In this document: positions 16,290-24,438 of the stretch, one piece after another | How the letters are laid out: each line of letters begins with the position of its first letter | Numbering within the stretch: the first letter of the stretch is position 1 | NCBI GenBank assembly: GCA_945787485.1 | Contig: CALZHV010000006.1 | Location: 1 to 26,323, forward strand | DNA from: an uncultured Lachnospiraceae bacterium | GTDB lineage: Bacteria > Bacillota > Clostridia > Lachnospirales > Lachnospiraceae | Length of the DNA: 26,323 nt | Direction: 5' to 3' | The notes under the pieces: model-generated | Told to the model about the DNA's origin: nothing | Databases searched by the model: none | The model's input: the letters and a program-made list of their open reading frames with translations, nothing else | Program-made: the position numbers and the translations under genes

Positions 16290-17214
16290 TAAAGTCAAAA
16301 TCAAAGATATTTTGTTAAGCTTTTTACCGCTTGTTGTCATGGTTGTTTGCGAAATAGCAATTACAATTATTGATGTTTTAATTATTTTTATTAAAAACAT
16401 TTTATCCGTTGAAGCTATCGGTAGTTTCACTGTCGAAGAGATAATGACACAGGATTTCAATCAACCAATGAATACAGCCTATATGACATTAGCACAATAT
16501 ACTGTATTCATATTGATATTTGGCATATGGTTTTTAAAGCTTAACAAAAAAGACAATATAACTATTGCGCCAAAGGTAAAAGCCTTTTTCAAAAATCCTT
16601 TCATGCTTTTACTGGCTGTGGCCGGATTTATGGGTCAGATATTTACTGACAGCTGTATGAATCTTTTAAGGCCGATGTTTACAGACACATTTGACAGCTA
16701 CGATAAGATGGTTTCCAAAAGCATCGGAGCAAATTCATCATTTGTAATGATTTTTTGTGTCATTCTTATAGCTCCGATTGCCGAAGAACTGCTTTTCCGT
16801 GGTGTAATGTTACATTATCAGAAATCAGGCTTTGCAATTGCAACAAACAGTCACAGAAAATTATTCATAGCAATTATTTTAGTACTGCAGGGAATTATGT
16901 TTGGTATTTACCACGGCAATATAATTCAGGGTATTTATGCATTTGTTTTTGCAATAATACTATCTCTGGTAGCTATTGAAACAGAAGACATTCTTCCGGT
17001 TGTATTATTGCATATATCTATTAATATTAGTGCATTACTTATACCTGAAATATTACTTTCTACAAAGACAGGCTGCATAATTTCATTTTTTGTTTCTCTT
17101 GTGATTTTTGCAATTTGTATTTTCTTTGTAATAAAATATAAGGATTTTAAAATCACAAAAAATAATAAAAAAAATGATGAAAAAGCTGATGTTGCCGGAG
17201 AGAAAGAAAATTAG
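16276..17214 (+). CDS. CPBP-family intramembrane glutamic protease
   Basis: 313 residues from ATG 16276, inside the end of the preceding gene. A longer in-frame start at 16168 would only add a basic segment that reads the previous gene out of frame. This is a polytopic membrane protein of the CAAX protease and bacteriocin-processing (Abi) family. Conserved motifs: Glu170-Glu171 and Arg175 (EELLFRG), Phe209 and His213 (FGIYHG), and His246/Asn250 (HISIN). Family members cleave membrane-embedded or prenylated substrates, and bacterial ones are linked to signal processing or bacteriocin immunity. The substrate here is unknown. The C-terminal 25 residues are a charged cytoplasmic tail. No strong ribosome binding site is seen, which agrees with coupling to the upstream gene. 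Confidence 0.88.
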   Translation: MESNNKVKIKDILLSFLPLVVMVVCEIAITIIDVLIIFIKNILSVEAIGSFTVEEIMTQDFNQPMNTAYMTLAQYTVFILIFGIWFLKLNKKDNITIAPKVKAFFKNPFMLLLAVAGFMGQIFTDSCMNLLRPMFTDTFDSYDKMVSKSIGANSSFVMIFCVILIAPIAEELLFRGVMLHYQKSGFAIATNSHRKLFIAIILVLQGIMFGIYHGNIIQGIYAFVFAIILSLVAIETEDILPVVLLHISINISALLIPEILLSTKTGCIISFFVSLVIFAICIFFVIKYKDFKITKNNKKNDEKADVAGEKEN

Positions 17215-17223
17215 AAAATATAC

Positions 17224-17286
17224 AAAAGGAACAGCTGATTACTTAAGTGTCACTTTTTATGACATAAGAATTAGCTGTTCCTTTTT
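17224..17286. terminator. Bidirectional intrinsic terminator between convergent genes
   Basis: Thirteen-base perfect arms AAAAGGAACAGCT and AGCTGTTCCTTTT enclose a 37-base loop. The A-tract on one side and T-tract on the other serve both the CPBP protease gene (plus) and the methyltransferase gene (minus). Confidence 0.88.
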
Positions 17287-17893
17287 ATTTTAATGAAAAT
17301 ATATATGCTTTCTCATCAGGGTCAAGCCTGTATGCGGGAAGCTTTAATATTTTTTCCAGAGAAAACGGATAATTGCGTACAAGCTTCATTTGCTCATAAG
17401 TACAATAATACAGAATAATTGTTATCTTCCTTGGATTACTGTTGTAGGAATCAATTATTTTATTAAATATCTGCTGCATTACATCATTTGAGAACGGATT
17501 AAACATATAAAAATAATTATCTGTTGGTTCTATTATGTAATCTTCCGCTTTCATATGTAAAAGAGAGAATTTTCGCTCCTGATTTTTAAAGCGAACATAA
17601 TAACATTCAGCATTTTCACACAATTTTTCGTAAATGCGACTATCATATTCGACACCTGTTACCTTACAGCCAAATCTCTGATTACAATAAAATAAAACTC
17701 TTCCAAGCCCACAACCATAATCAACAATTGTATCTGTAGGCAACAGATTTAAATAATCAAATATGCTTATAAGTCCCTCGTATTCCGAAGCCTCATAAAC
17801 CGAATATTTTAAATTCTTATCAAGGTGAAATACTATCTCCTCGTCATCCGTTTTTATGCCGAGGAATTTTTCATACATACTTTCCTGATCCAT
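17285..17893 (-). CDS. Class I SAM-dependent methyltransferase
   Basis: 202 residues from the ATG at 17893, chosen because GGAGG lies just before it; an upstream in-frame TTG at 17920 lacks such a site. The SAM-binding motif I is TIVDYGCGLGRVLFY at 55-69 (Gly60, Gly62, Gly64), and the acidic end of strand 2 is in VTGVEYDSRI. Motif IV is YMFNPFSND, unlike the NPPY of DNA and many protein methylases. The substrate cannot be told. It is last in the murI, DUF1934, methyltransferase run, 45 bases after the DUF1934 gene, and ends in a shared bidirectional terminator. Confidence 0.8.
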   Translation of the reverse strand: MDQESMYEKFLGIKTDDEEIVFHLDKNLKYSVYEASEYEGLISIFDYLNLLPTDTIVDYGCGLGRVLFYCNQRFGCKVTGVEYDSRIYEKLCENAECYYVRFKNQERKFSLLHMKAEDYIIEPTDNYFYMFNPFSNDVMQQIFNKIIDSYNSNPRKITIILYYCTYEQMKLVRNYPFSLEKILKLPAYRLDPDEKAYIFSLK

Positions 17894-17938
17894 AGTTCCT
17901 CCAATCATGTCAACTAACAAAGACAGGAAACTAATCTT

Positions 17939-18376
17939 TTAATCAATATTTGTTACCTTCATTTTTACATTCATGAGAAGCGAATCTTCGCTTGCAACAT
18001 ACAATGCATATTTTATATCTACGTTTATTTCAAAAACCTCAGACAGGCCTGCTAAGCTTCCGCCGCAAACAGAATAATCGTACGAAGATGTCTCTACTGT
18101 TATCGGCATCTCCCCATATGGAGTTTGGTATGTAGTATTATGCTTAAGATTTTCTTCGTAGAAAAAGTCTGAACAAAGGTCGCCTTTTCTTATTATTCTC
18201 ATACCATGAGGAGCAATAATCAATTCAACATTTGCCTTAAGCTTGCCGTCATCCGAAACTTTTTCTATATATATTAATCTGAAATCATATTGTCTAAGCT
18301 CCATCACTGCCATCGTAGTAATTTTAGAGCTTTGACCGTCTGCATCGATGGATTCTATTTCCAGCTTTACCTTCAT
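17939..18376 (-). CDS. DUF1934 (YwiB-like) beta-barrel protein
   Basis: 145 residues, predicted almost entirely beta strands. The layout fits DUF1934, a small calycin-like barrel family in Firmicutes. Typical parts are the N-terminal MKVKLEIES, IAPHGMRIIRKGD, the TPYGEMPITVET block about two-thirds in, and a C-terminal VKMKVTNID. No enzymatic residues are recognised and the role is unknown. An AAGGAT site precedes the ATG. It lies 63 bases downstream of murI in the same direction; that gap holds two copies of a TTATTAATAAAA motif on the minus strand but no terminator. Confidence 0.78.
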   Translation of the reverse strand: MKVKLEIESIDADGQSSKITTMAVMELRQYDFRLIYIEKVSDDGKLKANVELIIAPHGMRIIRKGDLCSDFFYEENLKHNTTYQTPYGEMPITVETSSYDYSVCGGSLAGLSEVFEINVDIKYALYVASEDSLLMNVKMKVTNID

Positions 18377-18439
18377 AATTTAAAATCCTTTTATAAACTT
18401 TTATTAGTAGATTTTATTAATAACTTTTTTGTAGTTTTA

Positions 18440-19243
18440 TTAATAGCTTTCAATATCAACTACCTGAACTTCACCTACATTTATAGGTAATACCCTGTCA
18501 GCAAAGGACTTGAATTTATCTACACCGTCACTTACATAAAACTCATAACCCGGATTCTTTTTTCCTTCATTTAACAAATCATTTTTTGCTAAAATGTTTT
18601 TAAGCTCTTTTGCTGTTTCATACGCAGGATTAACAAGTGTCACACCATCTCCCATAAATCTCTTAATCGGATTCACAAGAAGCGGATAATGTGTACAGCC
18701 TAATACCAATGCATCGACATTGTATTGTTTTAATTCTGAGAGATAACGCTCTACCATATCATCGGTAATTCTGTCCTCAAGTAATCCTTCTTCAACAAGC
18801 GGTACAAATAAAGGACATGCCTTTCCTACAACGGTAACATTTTTATCTAATTGACGTATATATTCTGTATATATTCCTGATTTGATTGTTCCGTATGTTC
18901 CGATTATACCAACACTCTTTGTATCAGTCATAGAAACTGCCATTCTCGCTCCCGGACGGACAACACCGACTACAGGGACAGTTATCTCGTCACGCATATC
19001 CTCTAATGCAAGTGCACTGGCTGTGTTACAGGCAAATACTATTGCTTTAACGTTTTTTGTCATCAAAAATCTGACTATCTGCTTAGAAAATTTAAGAACC
19101 GTAGCTTTTGATTTACTTCCGTACGGAACTCTGGCTGTATCGCCGAAATATATAACATTTTCGCTAGGCAGCTGTCTCATTATTTCTCTTACAACAGTAA
19201 GTCCGCCTACACCTGAATCAAATACTCCTATAGGTGCATCCAT
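18440..19243 (-). CDS. murI: Glutamate racemase
   Basis: 267 residues. MurI interconverts L- and D-glutamate and supplies D-Glu for the peptidoglycan stem peptide in the cytoplasm. The two catalytic cysteines are Cys72 (ACNTASAL) and Cys183 (LGCTHYPLL). The N-terminal GVFDSGVGGLTVVREI and YFGDTARVPYG are signature blocks. The start at 19243 follows AAGGAGG at 5 bases; an in-frame ATG 21 bases further upstream overlaps the end of ddl and is rejected. It begins 10 bases after the ddl stop, so D-Ala-D-Ala and D-Glu supply are joined in one unit. Confidence 0.96.
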   Translation of the reverse strand: MDAPIGVFDSGVGGLTVVREIMRQLPSENVIYFGDTARVPYGSKSKATVLKFSKQIVRFLMTKNVKAIVFACNTASALALEDMRDEITVPVVGVVRPGARMAVSMTDTKSVGIIGTYGTIKSGIYTEYIRQLDKNVTVVGKACPLFVPLVEEGLLEDRITDDMVERYLSELKQYNVDALVLGCTHYPLLVNPIKRFMGDGVTLVNPAYETAKELKNILAKNDLLNEGKKNPGYEFYVSDGVDKFKSFADRVLPINVGEVQVVDIESY

Positions 19244-19253
19244 AACTTCCTCC

Positions 19254-20330
19254 TTAGTGAACATCTCTCAAAGATGCCATATCAATAAGCTTATCAACAA
19301 GTTTTTCTATGTCATATCCTTTAGCATTCCACAACATTGGATACATACTGATCGATGTAAATCCGGGCAATGTATTTATCTCGTTAAAGACAACACAATT
19401 TGTGTCTTTTTCGAGGAAAAAGTCAACTCTTGATAAACCAAATCCATCTAATGCCTTGAAAATTTCAATCGCATTTTTACGTATCTCTTCTTCTTTTCCG
19501 TCAGGAAGTTCCGGACCGATAACTGTTTTTGAGTCAGCATTATTATATTTGGCATCAAAATCGTAAAATGCGGCATCTCCTGCAGCAAGTATTTCACCAA
19601 CTCCTGACGCATCAACATTTGTACCATATCCCATTATTGCGCATTCTAATTCACGTCCAACAATTGTCTCTTCAACAAGAATCTTATAATCATGCTGTGC
19701 AGCCTCATTTAATCCTTTTATAAGCATGTCTCTGTCACACGCCTTTGAAACACCCTTTGACGAACCTGCCTTAGACGGCTTGATAAACACAGGATAATCA
19801 AGCTCACTTTCTACTCTTGCTGCAACAGCATCCATGTCGGCAAGCTGTTCCTTAAGAACCGGAACATATTTTGCCTGTCTGATATCAAGCGTATCAACCA
19901 CAATCTTTGTATAAAATTTATCCATTGATGCAGCAGATGCAAAAACCCCACAACCTACATAAGGCACACCTGCCATTTCAAATAATCCCTGAATTGTACC
20001 ATCCTCTCCATACATTCCATGAAGAACCGGGAATATAACATCAAGCTTCACATTATCAATCTTATCAGGTGTATCTGCATTATAAACAAGCAATTCACCT
20101 GCTGTATCCGGTGAAATAATTGCTTTGCTTCTGCTTTCTCTCCAGCTTCCGTCCTCTATCGCATTTATATCGGGTACAAGCAGCCACTTTCCGTCTTTAG
20201 TTATGCCGACAAGCATCACATCATATTTTTCCTTATTAATTGCTTTTGCTATTGTAACTACAGAAACGCATGAAACCTCATGCTCTGAAGAACGTCCTCC
20301 AAAAATAACAGCTATTTTCTTTTTTTCCAT
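19254..20330 (-). CDS. ddl: D-alanine--D-alanine ligase
   Basis: 358 residues from ATG 20330, which has a GAGG site. Ddl joins two D-Ala with ATP hydrolysis for the peptidoglycan precursor. ATP-grasp features: FGGRSSEHEVS at 10-20, LHGMYGEDGTIQGL at 103-116, VFIKPSKAGSSKGVSK at 181-196, SRVDFFLE at 300-307, and NEINTLPGFT at 316-325 with metal-binding Glu and Asn. The loop after FYDFDAKY is NNADSKTVIG rather than the textbook form, but KY is kept. Nothing shows a vancomycin-resistance (D-Lac or D-Ser) ligase, and no vanH or vanX neighbour is present. The 113-base leader to spoIIR holds three mutually pairing arms. Confidence 0.95.
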   Translation of the reverse strand: MEKKKIAVIFGGRSSEHEVSCVSVVTIAKAINKEKYDVMLVGITKDGKWLLVPDINAIEDGSWRESRSKAIISPDTAGELLVYNADTPDKIDNVKLDVIFPVLHGMYGEDGTIQGLFEMAGVPYVGCGVFASAASMDKFYTKIVVDTLDIRQAKYVPVLKEQLADMDAVAARVESELDYPVFIKPSKAGSSKGVSKACDRDMLIKGLNEAAQHDYKILVEETIVGRELECAIMGYGTNVDASGVGEILAAGDAAFYDFDAKYNNADSKTVIGPELPDGKEEEIRKNAIEIFKALDGFGLSRVDFFLEKDTNCVVFNEINTLPGFTSISMYPMLWNAKGYDIEKLVDKLIDMASLRDVH

Positions 20331-20351
20331 TATATTACCTCGCATAAATCC

Positions 20352-20400
20352 GGGCACATTATTGTGCTTTTATTATTATTGTATGTGCCAACAGGCACTA
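20352..20400 (-). promoter_or_regulatory. Possible alternative-hairpin leader of ddl
   Basis: In minus-strand RNA three arms follow each other: UAGUGCC (20400-20394), GGCACAU (20389-20383) and AUGUGCCC (20359-20352). The middle arm can pair with either the first (4-base loop) or the last. Neither form ends in a U-tract. The first pair might simply be the weak end of the spoIIR transcript. Promoter elements for ddl were not clear. Confidence 0.25.
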
Positions 20401-20443
20401 ACATTTAGCAATAGATAATATAATTTTACCAAACACATACTTC

Positions 20444-21163
20444 TTATTCAATAGTAAACTCTTTAAGCCAGTCTACAAATTTAAATCCTATTATAACTTC
20501 ATCTTCAGCTTCGTCTTTTGGGGCAGCTTTATTTTCTTTTTTTAACTCATTATTTAACCCGTCTTTAAGCTCATCTTCCAGTTCCTTTGCATCATCCTTT
20601 GACACAACCGCATATGCTTCTACAGGATAGCATACGTCCGGATATAAAAGGCACCAGAAATTTTGTCCTTTTGCTTCTCCTATATCTACCCTCAATGTTT
20701 CATAAATACCGGCAGGGAATGTCACTTCCCCATACTGTCTCATCGGAAAATATTCATATCCGACATAAGCTTTGACATCATAATCATAGCCTTCACGTTC
20801 TATTTCATTTGCGGCAATTGTTTTAATCAAATCAATATTTTCATTTATATATCTTACAGCCTCATCCTTTGACCGGGCGCCCTCAAGTTCATCGCCTATA
20901 ATCTCCAAAATTGCATCTCTGACTTTGTATTTCAGGTTCAAATCATCCTCACTGTCACTGTTTGACCTTACATGAAATCTGAAAAAATTATTTAAGACGT
21001 CCTGCTCATATCCTTCATTATCCGTGTATACCGTTTCAACAGCCTCGTCAGAAAGCTCTCTTACAAATCCCGCAGTCGGTATAGCTATACCTGCTATTAC
21101 GCCAATCAATATACCAAAAATACTTCCCCTGATAATCTTTATGATAATTGAAAAATTGTCCAT
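20444..21163 (-). CDS. spoIIR: Stage II sporulation protein R
   Basis: 239 residues. SpoIIR is made in the forespore under sigma-F, is exported into the intermembrane space, and triggers SpoIIGA to process pro-sigma-E in the mother cell. A membrane or signal segment spans residues about 10-30, and the SpoIIR domain covers about 55-190. Key blocks are FRFHVRSNSDSEDDLNLKYK, the central VRDAILEII, and GQNFWCLLYPDVCYPVEA with paired cysteines. An extra acidic and Lys-rich tail follows. CGGAGG lies 7 bases before the ATG. It begins 28 bases after the GerC-like gene. A separate sigma-F promoter was looked for in that stretch and not found. Confidence 0.95.
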   Translation of the reverse strand: MDNFSIIIKIIRGSIFGILIGVIAGIAIPTAGFVRELSDEAVETVYTDNEGYEQDVLNNFFRFHVRSNSDSEDDLNLKYKVRDAILEIIGDELEGARSKDEAVRYINENIDLIKTIAANEIEREGYDYDVKAYVGYEYFPMRQYGEVTFPAGIYETLRVDIGEAKGQNFWCLLYPDVCYPVEAYAVVSKDDAKELEDELKDGLNNELKKENKAAPKDEAEDEVIIGFKFVDWLKEFTIE

Positions 21164-21191
21164 TTATAACCTCCGTTTTATATAATCTTTT

Positions 21192-21704
21192 TTATATAAA
21201 GCGTTCCCCATTATATATTTGTTTAATCAGTTCAAATAATTTTATATTTGTAATTTCTTCATTTTCATCTTCAATAAAGACATTGCATTGTTTCTCAAGC
21301 TCTTCTACCGTTGCAAGATTTTTTATCATTTCATTTAATTCATTCCCGCACTCGTTACAGTCGTATTTGATATAGATATCACTTATATGTCCAAGGTCAA
21401 GATATCTGTTTTCCTCCTGTTCATAGCATTGTTTTGCAACATCAAGATTTTCACCCTCGTAATAATATGTTTCCAAATCAATATTATCCTTGTAATTACC
21501 TTTATAATCCGACAAATCCACAACGACAAAGTTAAATCCAAATTTCCCGTCTTTTGCCTTATTTATGTGGACTTCTTTTACATAATCGCGCTCTTCCGGA
21601 TACTTGTTCTTTTTGTCCTTCGCTTTATCATAATCAAGTTTGCCGATTAACAATGCACTTAGAAGTCCTGCTATAACAAGTGGTAAAACCCATTTATTTA
21701 ACAT
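21192..21704 (-). CDS. Short GerC-like germinant receptor subunit without lipobox
   Basis: 170 residues. Position after GerA- and GerB-type genes, in an overlapping cluster, marks it as the C subunit of a germinant receptor. The sequence agrees weakly with domain 1 of the Ger(x)C family: VKEVHINKAKDGKFGFNFVV, then YYYEGENLDVAKQC, then YLDLGHISDIYIKY. Typical GerC lipoproteins are about 350-400 residues with three domains and a lipid-modified Cys. Here the N-terminus (MLNKWVLPLVIAGLLSALLIG) has no Cys and looks like an uncleaved membrane anchor, and domains 2 and 3 are absent. Its first 11 bases overlap gerB. There is no frameshift remnant after the stop, since spoIIR begins 28 bases later. 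GerC identity is inferred from both context and weak similarity. Confidence 0.65.
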   Translation of the reverse strand: MLNKWVLPLVIAGLLSALLIGKLDYDKAKDKKNKYPEERDYVKEVHINKAKDGKFGFNFVVVDLSDYKGNYKDNIDLETYYYEGENLDVAKQCYEQEENRYLDLGHISDIYIKYDCNECGNELNEMIKNLATVEELEKQCNVFIEDENEEITNIKLFELIKQIYNGERFI

Positions 21705-22773
21705 ATTTTTTTACACCCCACACTATTATTGGTATCAACAGACCAAATGCCAAATCGGCATATATTATGATGCTTATTATTTGTTTTGAAAGAGAACTGA
21801 TACCATAATAAACAAACAAAAATATTATTACTGCCAAAATGACTAATGAAATAGAATTTAATTTTATATTTGTCATAGTCTCCTCATTGCGAAACAGCTT
21901 TTTTATCATTTCCTTCGCGTAATAAATAAAGGCACTTGCAATTGAAAACGCTCCTGCCATAAGAAACATCAAGGAAAACAAATCATATCCCCTAATAAGT
22001 CTTGCCGGAAAATATGACGACTGTGTTAGAAGATTTCCGTTTCCAAGGTCGTTAATCCAGCCTGCGCCCATTATTCCAAATGCATATAAATATATCAGAG
22101 AAACAGCAAACAATACCCATATTACAATTTTTATAATGTTATTCAGACTGTTATCCTCCTGTCTCCCAAGTCCAAATAATAATAGCTCCAATCCGGACAT
22201 CGTAAACAATAAATATATCCCCGCTTTTAAGCCATTATTAATCGGAGTAAATCTAATTTCATTTGATAACATATTCCAATCAATAATATTAATCGCACCA
22301 ACGGCTGCTAAAATGAGTGGAACAAACATCCACCAGAATAAAGCCTCGTGCATTTGTCCTCTTTTTTTCAAGCTTCTTGACGAACCATAAAGACACACAA
22401 ATAAAAACAATGCAATTATCCACCATATATTTATATCCTTAAGACCATATTGTCTTACAATAAGGCAGAACGCGGAAATAATAAGGGCTGCCTTTAAATA
22501 ATATCTGATTGCATAAATAATAAATAAAGGCTTTGCTTTCCATGTAAGACAGCTTTTCATATCATACAGATAATTCCCGTCAAACAATTTAGAATATATA
22601 AACATAATAAAAATATAAGCACACATTACAAACATACCTGCAATTAGTGCACTTGTGTGAGCTTTTCCTCCAAGTTGTACACATACATAAGGTATAATAA
22701 AAAATCCTATTGAAAGGTTTTCCATGAGGCACATTTTAAGTGTCTGCTGCCTTGATAATACTTTGTCTTCCAT
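21694..22773 (-). CDS. GerB-type spore germination permease
   Basis: 359 residues, about ten hydrophobic helices, of the endospore germination permease (GerAB) branch of the amino acid-polyamine-organocation transporters. The first helix region reads RQQTLKMCLMENLSIGFFII. The B subunit sits in the inner spore membrane and is thought to sense small germinants such as amino acids. The ATG at 22773 overlaps the gerA stop codon as TGATG, a mark of translational coupling; a GTG one codon upstream is an alternative start. The overlap with the downstream GerC-like gene is 11 bases. The germinant cannot be deduced. Confidence 0.9.
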   Translation of the reverse strand: MEDKVLSRQQTLKMCLMENLSIGFFIIPYVCVQLGGKAHTSALIAGMFVMCAYIFIMFIYSKLFDGNYLYDMKSCLTWKAKPLFIIYAIRYYLKAALIISAFCLIVRQYGLKDINIWWIIALFLFVCLYGSSRSLKKRGQMHEALFWWMFVPLILAAVGAINIIDWNMLSNEIRFTPINNGLKAGIYLLFTMSGLELLLFGLGRQEDNSLNNIIKIVIWVLFAVSLIYLYAFGIMGAGWINDLGNGNLLTQSSYFPARLIRGYDLFSLMFLMAGAFSIASAFIYYAKEMIKKLFRNEETMTNIKLNSISLVILAVIIFLFVYYGISSLSKQIISIIIYADLAFGLLIPIIVWGVKKYVK

Positions 22774-24284
22774 CACTTTTCTCTTTTCCTTAATCTGATT
22801 TTTTCTTTTCTATTCACCCAGAACGGTCTTAAAAATAAAGTTTTAATCGGAGCCCTGATTACAAAATCCTTAAAAGATTCATTATTAACAATCGGGCTTA
22901 AAAATGGTACTCCGAAGCTTTCTAATCCTGACATATAAACACCTATGCAAAGAAGTGAAATAAAAAAGCCATATAATCCAAACATCGCCGAGCTTGCTAT
23001 TATCACAAATTTAAACAAACGGAAAACAGATGCAAAAACTTCATTCGGAATAGAAAAACTTGATATTGCGGTAAGTGCAACTACTATCACTACTATTGTA
23101 CTGACAATTCCGGCGTCAACTGCCGCCTGTCCAACAATAAGACCGCCCACGATTCCAATTGTGTTTCCAAGTGGTCCCGGCAATCGGATTCCTGCTTCCC
23201 GCAAAAGCTCAAAAAACAGCTCCATAATCAAAATTTCGACTATTGTAGAAAATGTAACCATCGACCTTGCGGAAGCAATGGCATACAAAAGCTTTTCCGG
23301 AATTATTTCATCGTGAAATACGGTTGCAGCTATATAAAATCCCGGAAGTGCAATCGAAAAAAAAGCTGCCATATACCTTAAGCATCTTGCAAATGTACCT
23401 ACAAGCCATCCGTTGTAATAATCATCCGATGCCTGCATCATCATATTGAGCGTCGCCGGAGCTACAATTACCTCAGGCGAGTTATCAAATACAATTGCAA
23501 CTCTTCCCTCAACAATGCCCGATGCAACTTTATCCGGTCTGGTTGTGGACTGAAAAGAAGGAAATAATCGAAATTTATTATCCTCGAGCAAATGCTCTGC
23601 CATTCCACTGTCAAATATCGCATCAGTATCATATCTGTCCAGCCTCTCTTTTATCTTATTTACTAAATTGATATCCACTATGTCTTCAAGATACATAATT
23701 GCATAATCCGTTTTAGAACGTTGCCCGATTATCCCCTGATATACCTTAAGTTTTGGATCTCTGATACGCCTTCGTATCAAAGCCGTACTCTGTCTTAATC
23801 CCTCATTAAAATTATCTCGCGGTCCTCTTAATGTCGTTTCACTGTCCTGATTACCGATTGCCCTTAACGGAAGCTTCTTTGTCGAGATAACCATTGCCTT
23901 ATCATAACCATCCACATACATGGCAGTATCACCTTTTAATATGGATAGCACGGATTTATCAAAACTCTCTGTTTCCGAAATGTCGACTGTCTGAGCTTCT
24001 TTATAATAAATCTGTCTCCATATATCATCGATATTGCTGTCATGCCATTCAATTGTAATAGGTTTTACTATAGTTTCCTCAACCATTTCATTGTCAGTAA
24101 GCCCATCTATATAAACAATAAATATCTTAAAATTACCGTTATTTCTTTCGATGATAAATTCTTTTTTTACAATGTCATTACAGTCAGAGAAAATATCATT
24201 TATTACTGCAATGTTTTTTTCTATATTGCAGGACAAACCAATATTAAGTTCATTTTTTTCATTATAATATTTATTATTTTGCAT
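22773..24284 (-). CDS. GerA-type spore germination protein (A subunit)
   Basis: 503 residues from ATG 24284. The N-terminal soluble region (1-240) has the GerA pattern: SILKGDTAMYVDGYDKAMVI, then TLRGPRDNFNEGLRQSTALI, then RRIRDPKLK. It is followed by PEVIVAPATLN and about five membrane helices containing LPGFYIA, PEKLLYAIASARS, FFELLREAGIRLPGPLGNTI and GIVGGLIVGQAAVDAGIVS. These are hallmark GerAA/SpoVAF motifs. With B and C subunits it forms the germinant-gated complex of the inner spore membrane. An ATG at 24302 is in frame but lies within the upstream terminator stem, so the shorter start is preferred. Only a weak GGGG site is seen. C-terminal residues are strongly basic. Confidence 0.95.
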   Translation of the reverse strand: MQNNKYYNEKNELNIGLSCNIEKNIAVINDIFSDCNDIVKKEFIIERNNGNFKIFIVYIDGLTDNEMVEETIVKPITIEWHDSNIDDIWRQIYYKEAQTVDISETESFDKSVLSILKGDTAMYVDGYDKAMVISTKKLPLRAIGNQDSETTLRGPRDNFNEGLRQSTALIRRRIRDPKLKVYQGIIGQRSKTDYAIMYLEDIVDINLVNKIKERLDRYDTDAIFDSGMAEHLLEDNKFRLFPSFQSTTRPDKVASGIVEGRVAIVFDNSPEVIVAPATLNMMMQASDDYYNGWLVGTFARCLRYMAAFFSIALPGFYIAATVFHDEIIPEKLLYAIASARSMVTFSTIVEILIMELFFELLREAGIRLPGPLGNTIGIVGGLIVGQAAVDAGIVSTIVVIVVALTAISSFSIPNEVFASVFRLFKFVIIASSAMFGLYGFFISLLCIGVYMSGLESFGVPFLSPIVNNESFKDFVIRAPIKTLFLRPFWVNRKEKIRLRKREK

Positions 24285-24289
24285 CAAAA

Positions 24290-24336
24290 AAACCCCGCAC
24301 ATACCATAATTTGTAATTACAGTATGTGCAGGGTTT
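24290..24336 (-). terminator. Intrinsic terminator between the GntR regulator gene and gerA
   Basis: In minus-strand sense AAACCCTGCACATAC (24336-24322) pairs with GTATGTGCGGGGTTT (24304-24290), 14 of 15 bases, around a 17-base loop, and runs into a T7 tract. It ends the ispE-gntR transcript only 6 bases before the gerA start codon. Confidence 0.85.
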
Positions 24337-24348
24337 CTTATTATATAC
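24320..24348 (-). promoter_or_regulatory. Candidate forespore (sigma-G type) promoter of the ger cluster
   Basis: On the minus strand GTATA (24348-24344) and CATACTG (24326-24320) are 17 bases apart. The B. subtilis sigma-G consensus is GHATR, 17-18 bases, CATNHTA; only the last -10 base differs. The -10 lies in the 5' arm of the terminator, so a transcript starting about 7 bases later would lack that arm. The match is short and the DNA AT-rich. Confidence 0.35.
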
Positions 24349-24438
24349 TTACGTTAAATATATTTATTCCGGCATGATAAAAACACCTTATTAAATGTAT
24401 ATTTACCCGCTCAATATATTTGTTTTTTTCTTATATTT

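Noticed and set aside
18377..18439. Repeated TTATTAATAAAA as a terminator or operator
   Set aside because: Only two imperfect copies in very AT-rich DNA, with no hairpin and T-tract.
19254..20330. Vancomycin-resistance-type ligase
   Set aside because: Sequence and partners (murI, no vanH/vanX/vanT) fit the ordinary Ddl.
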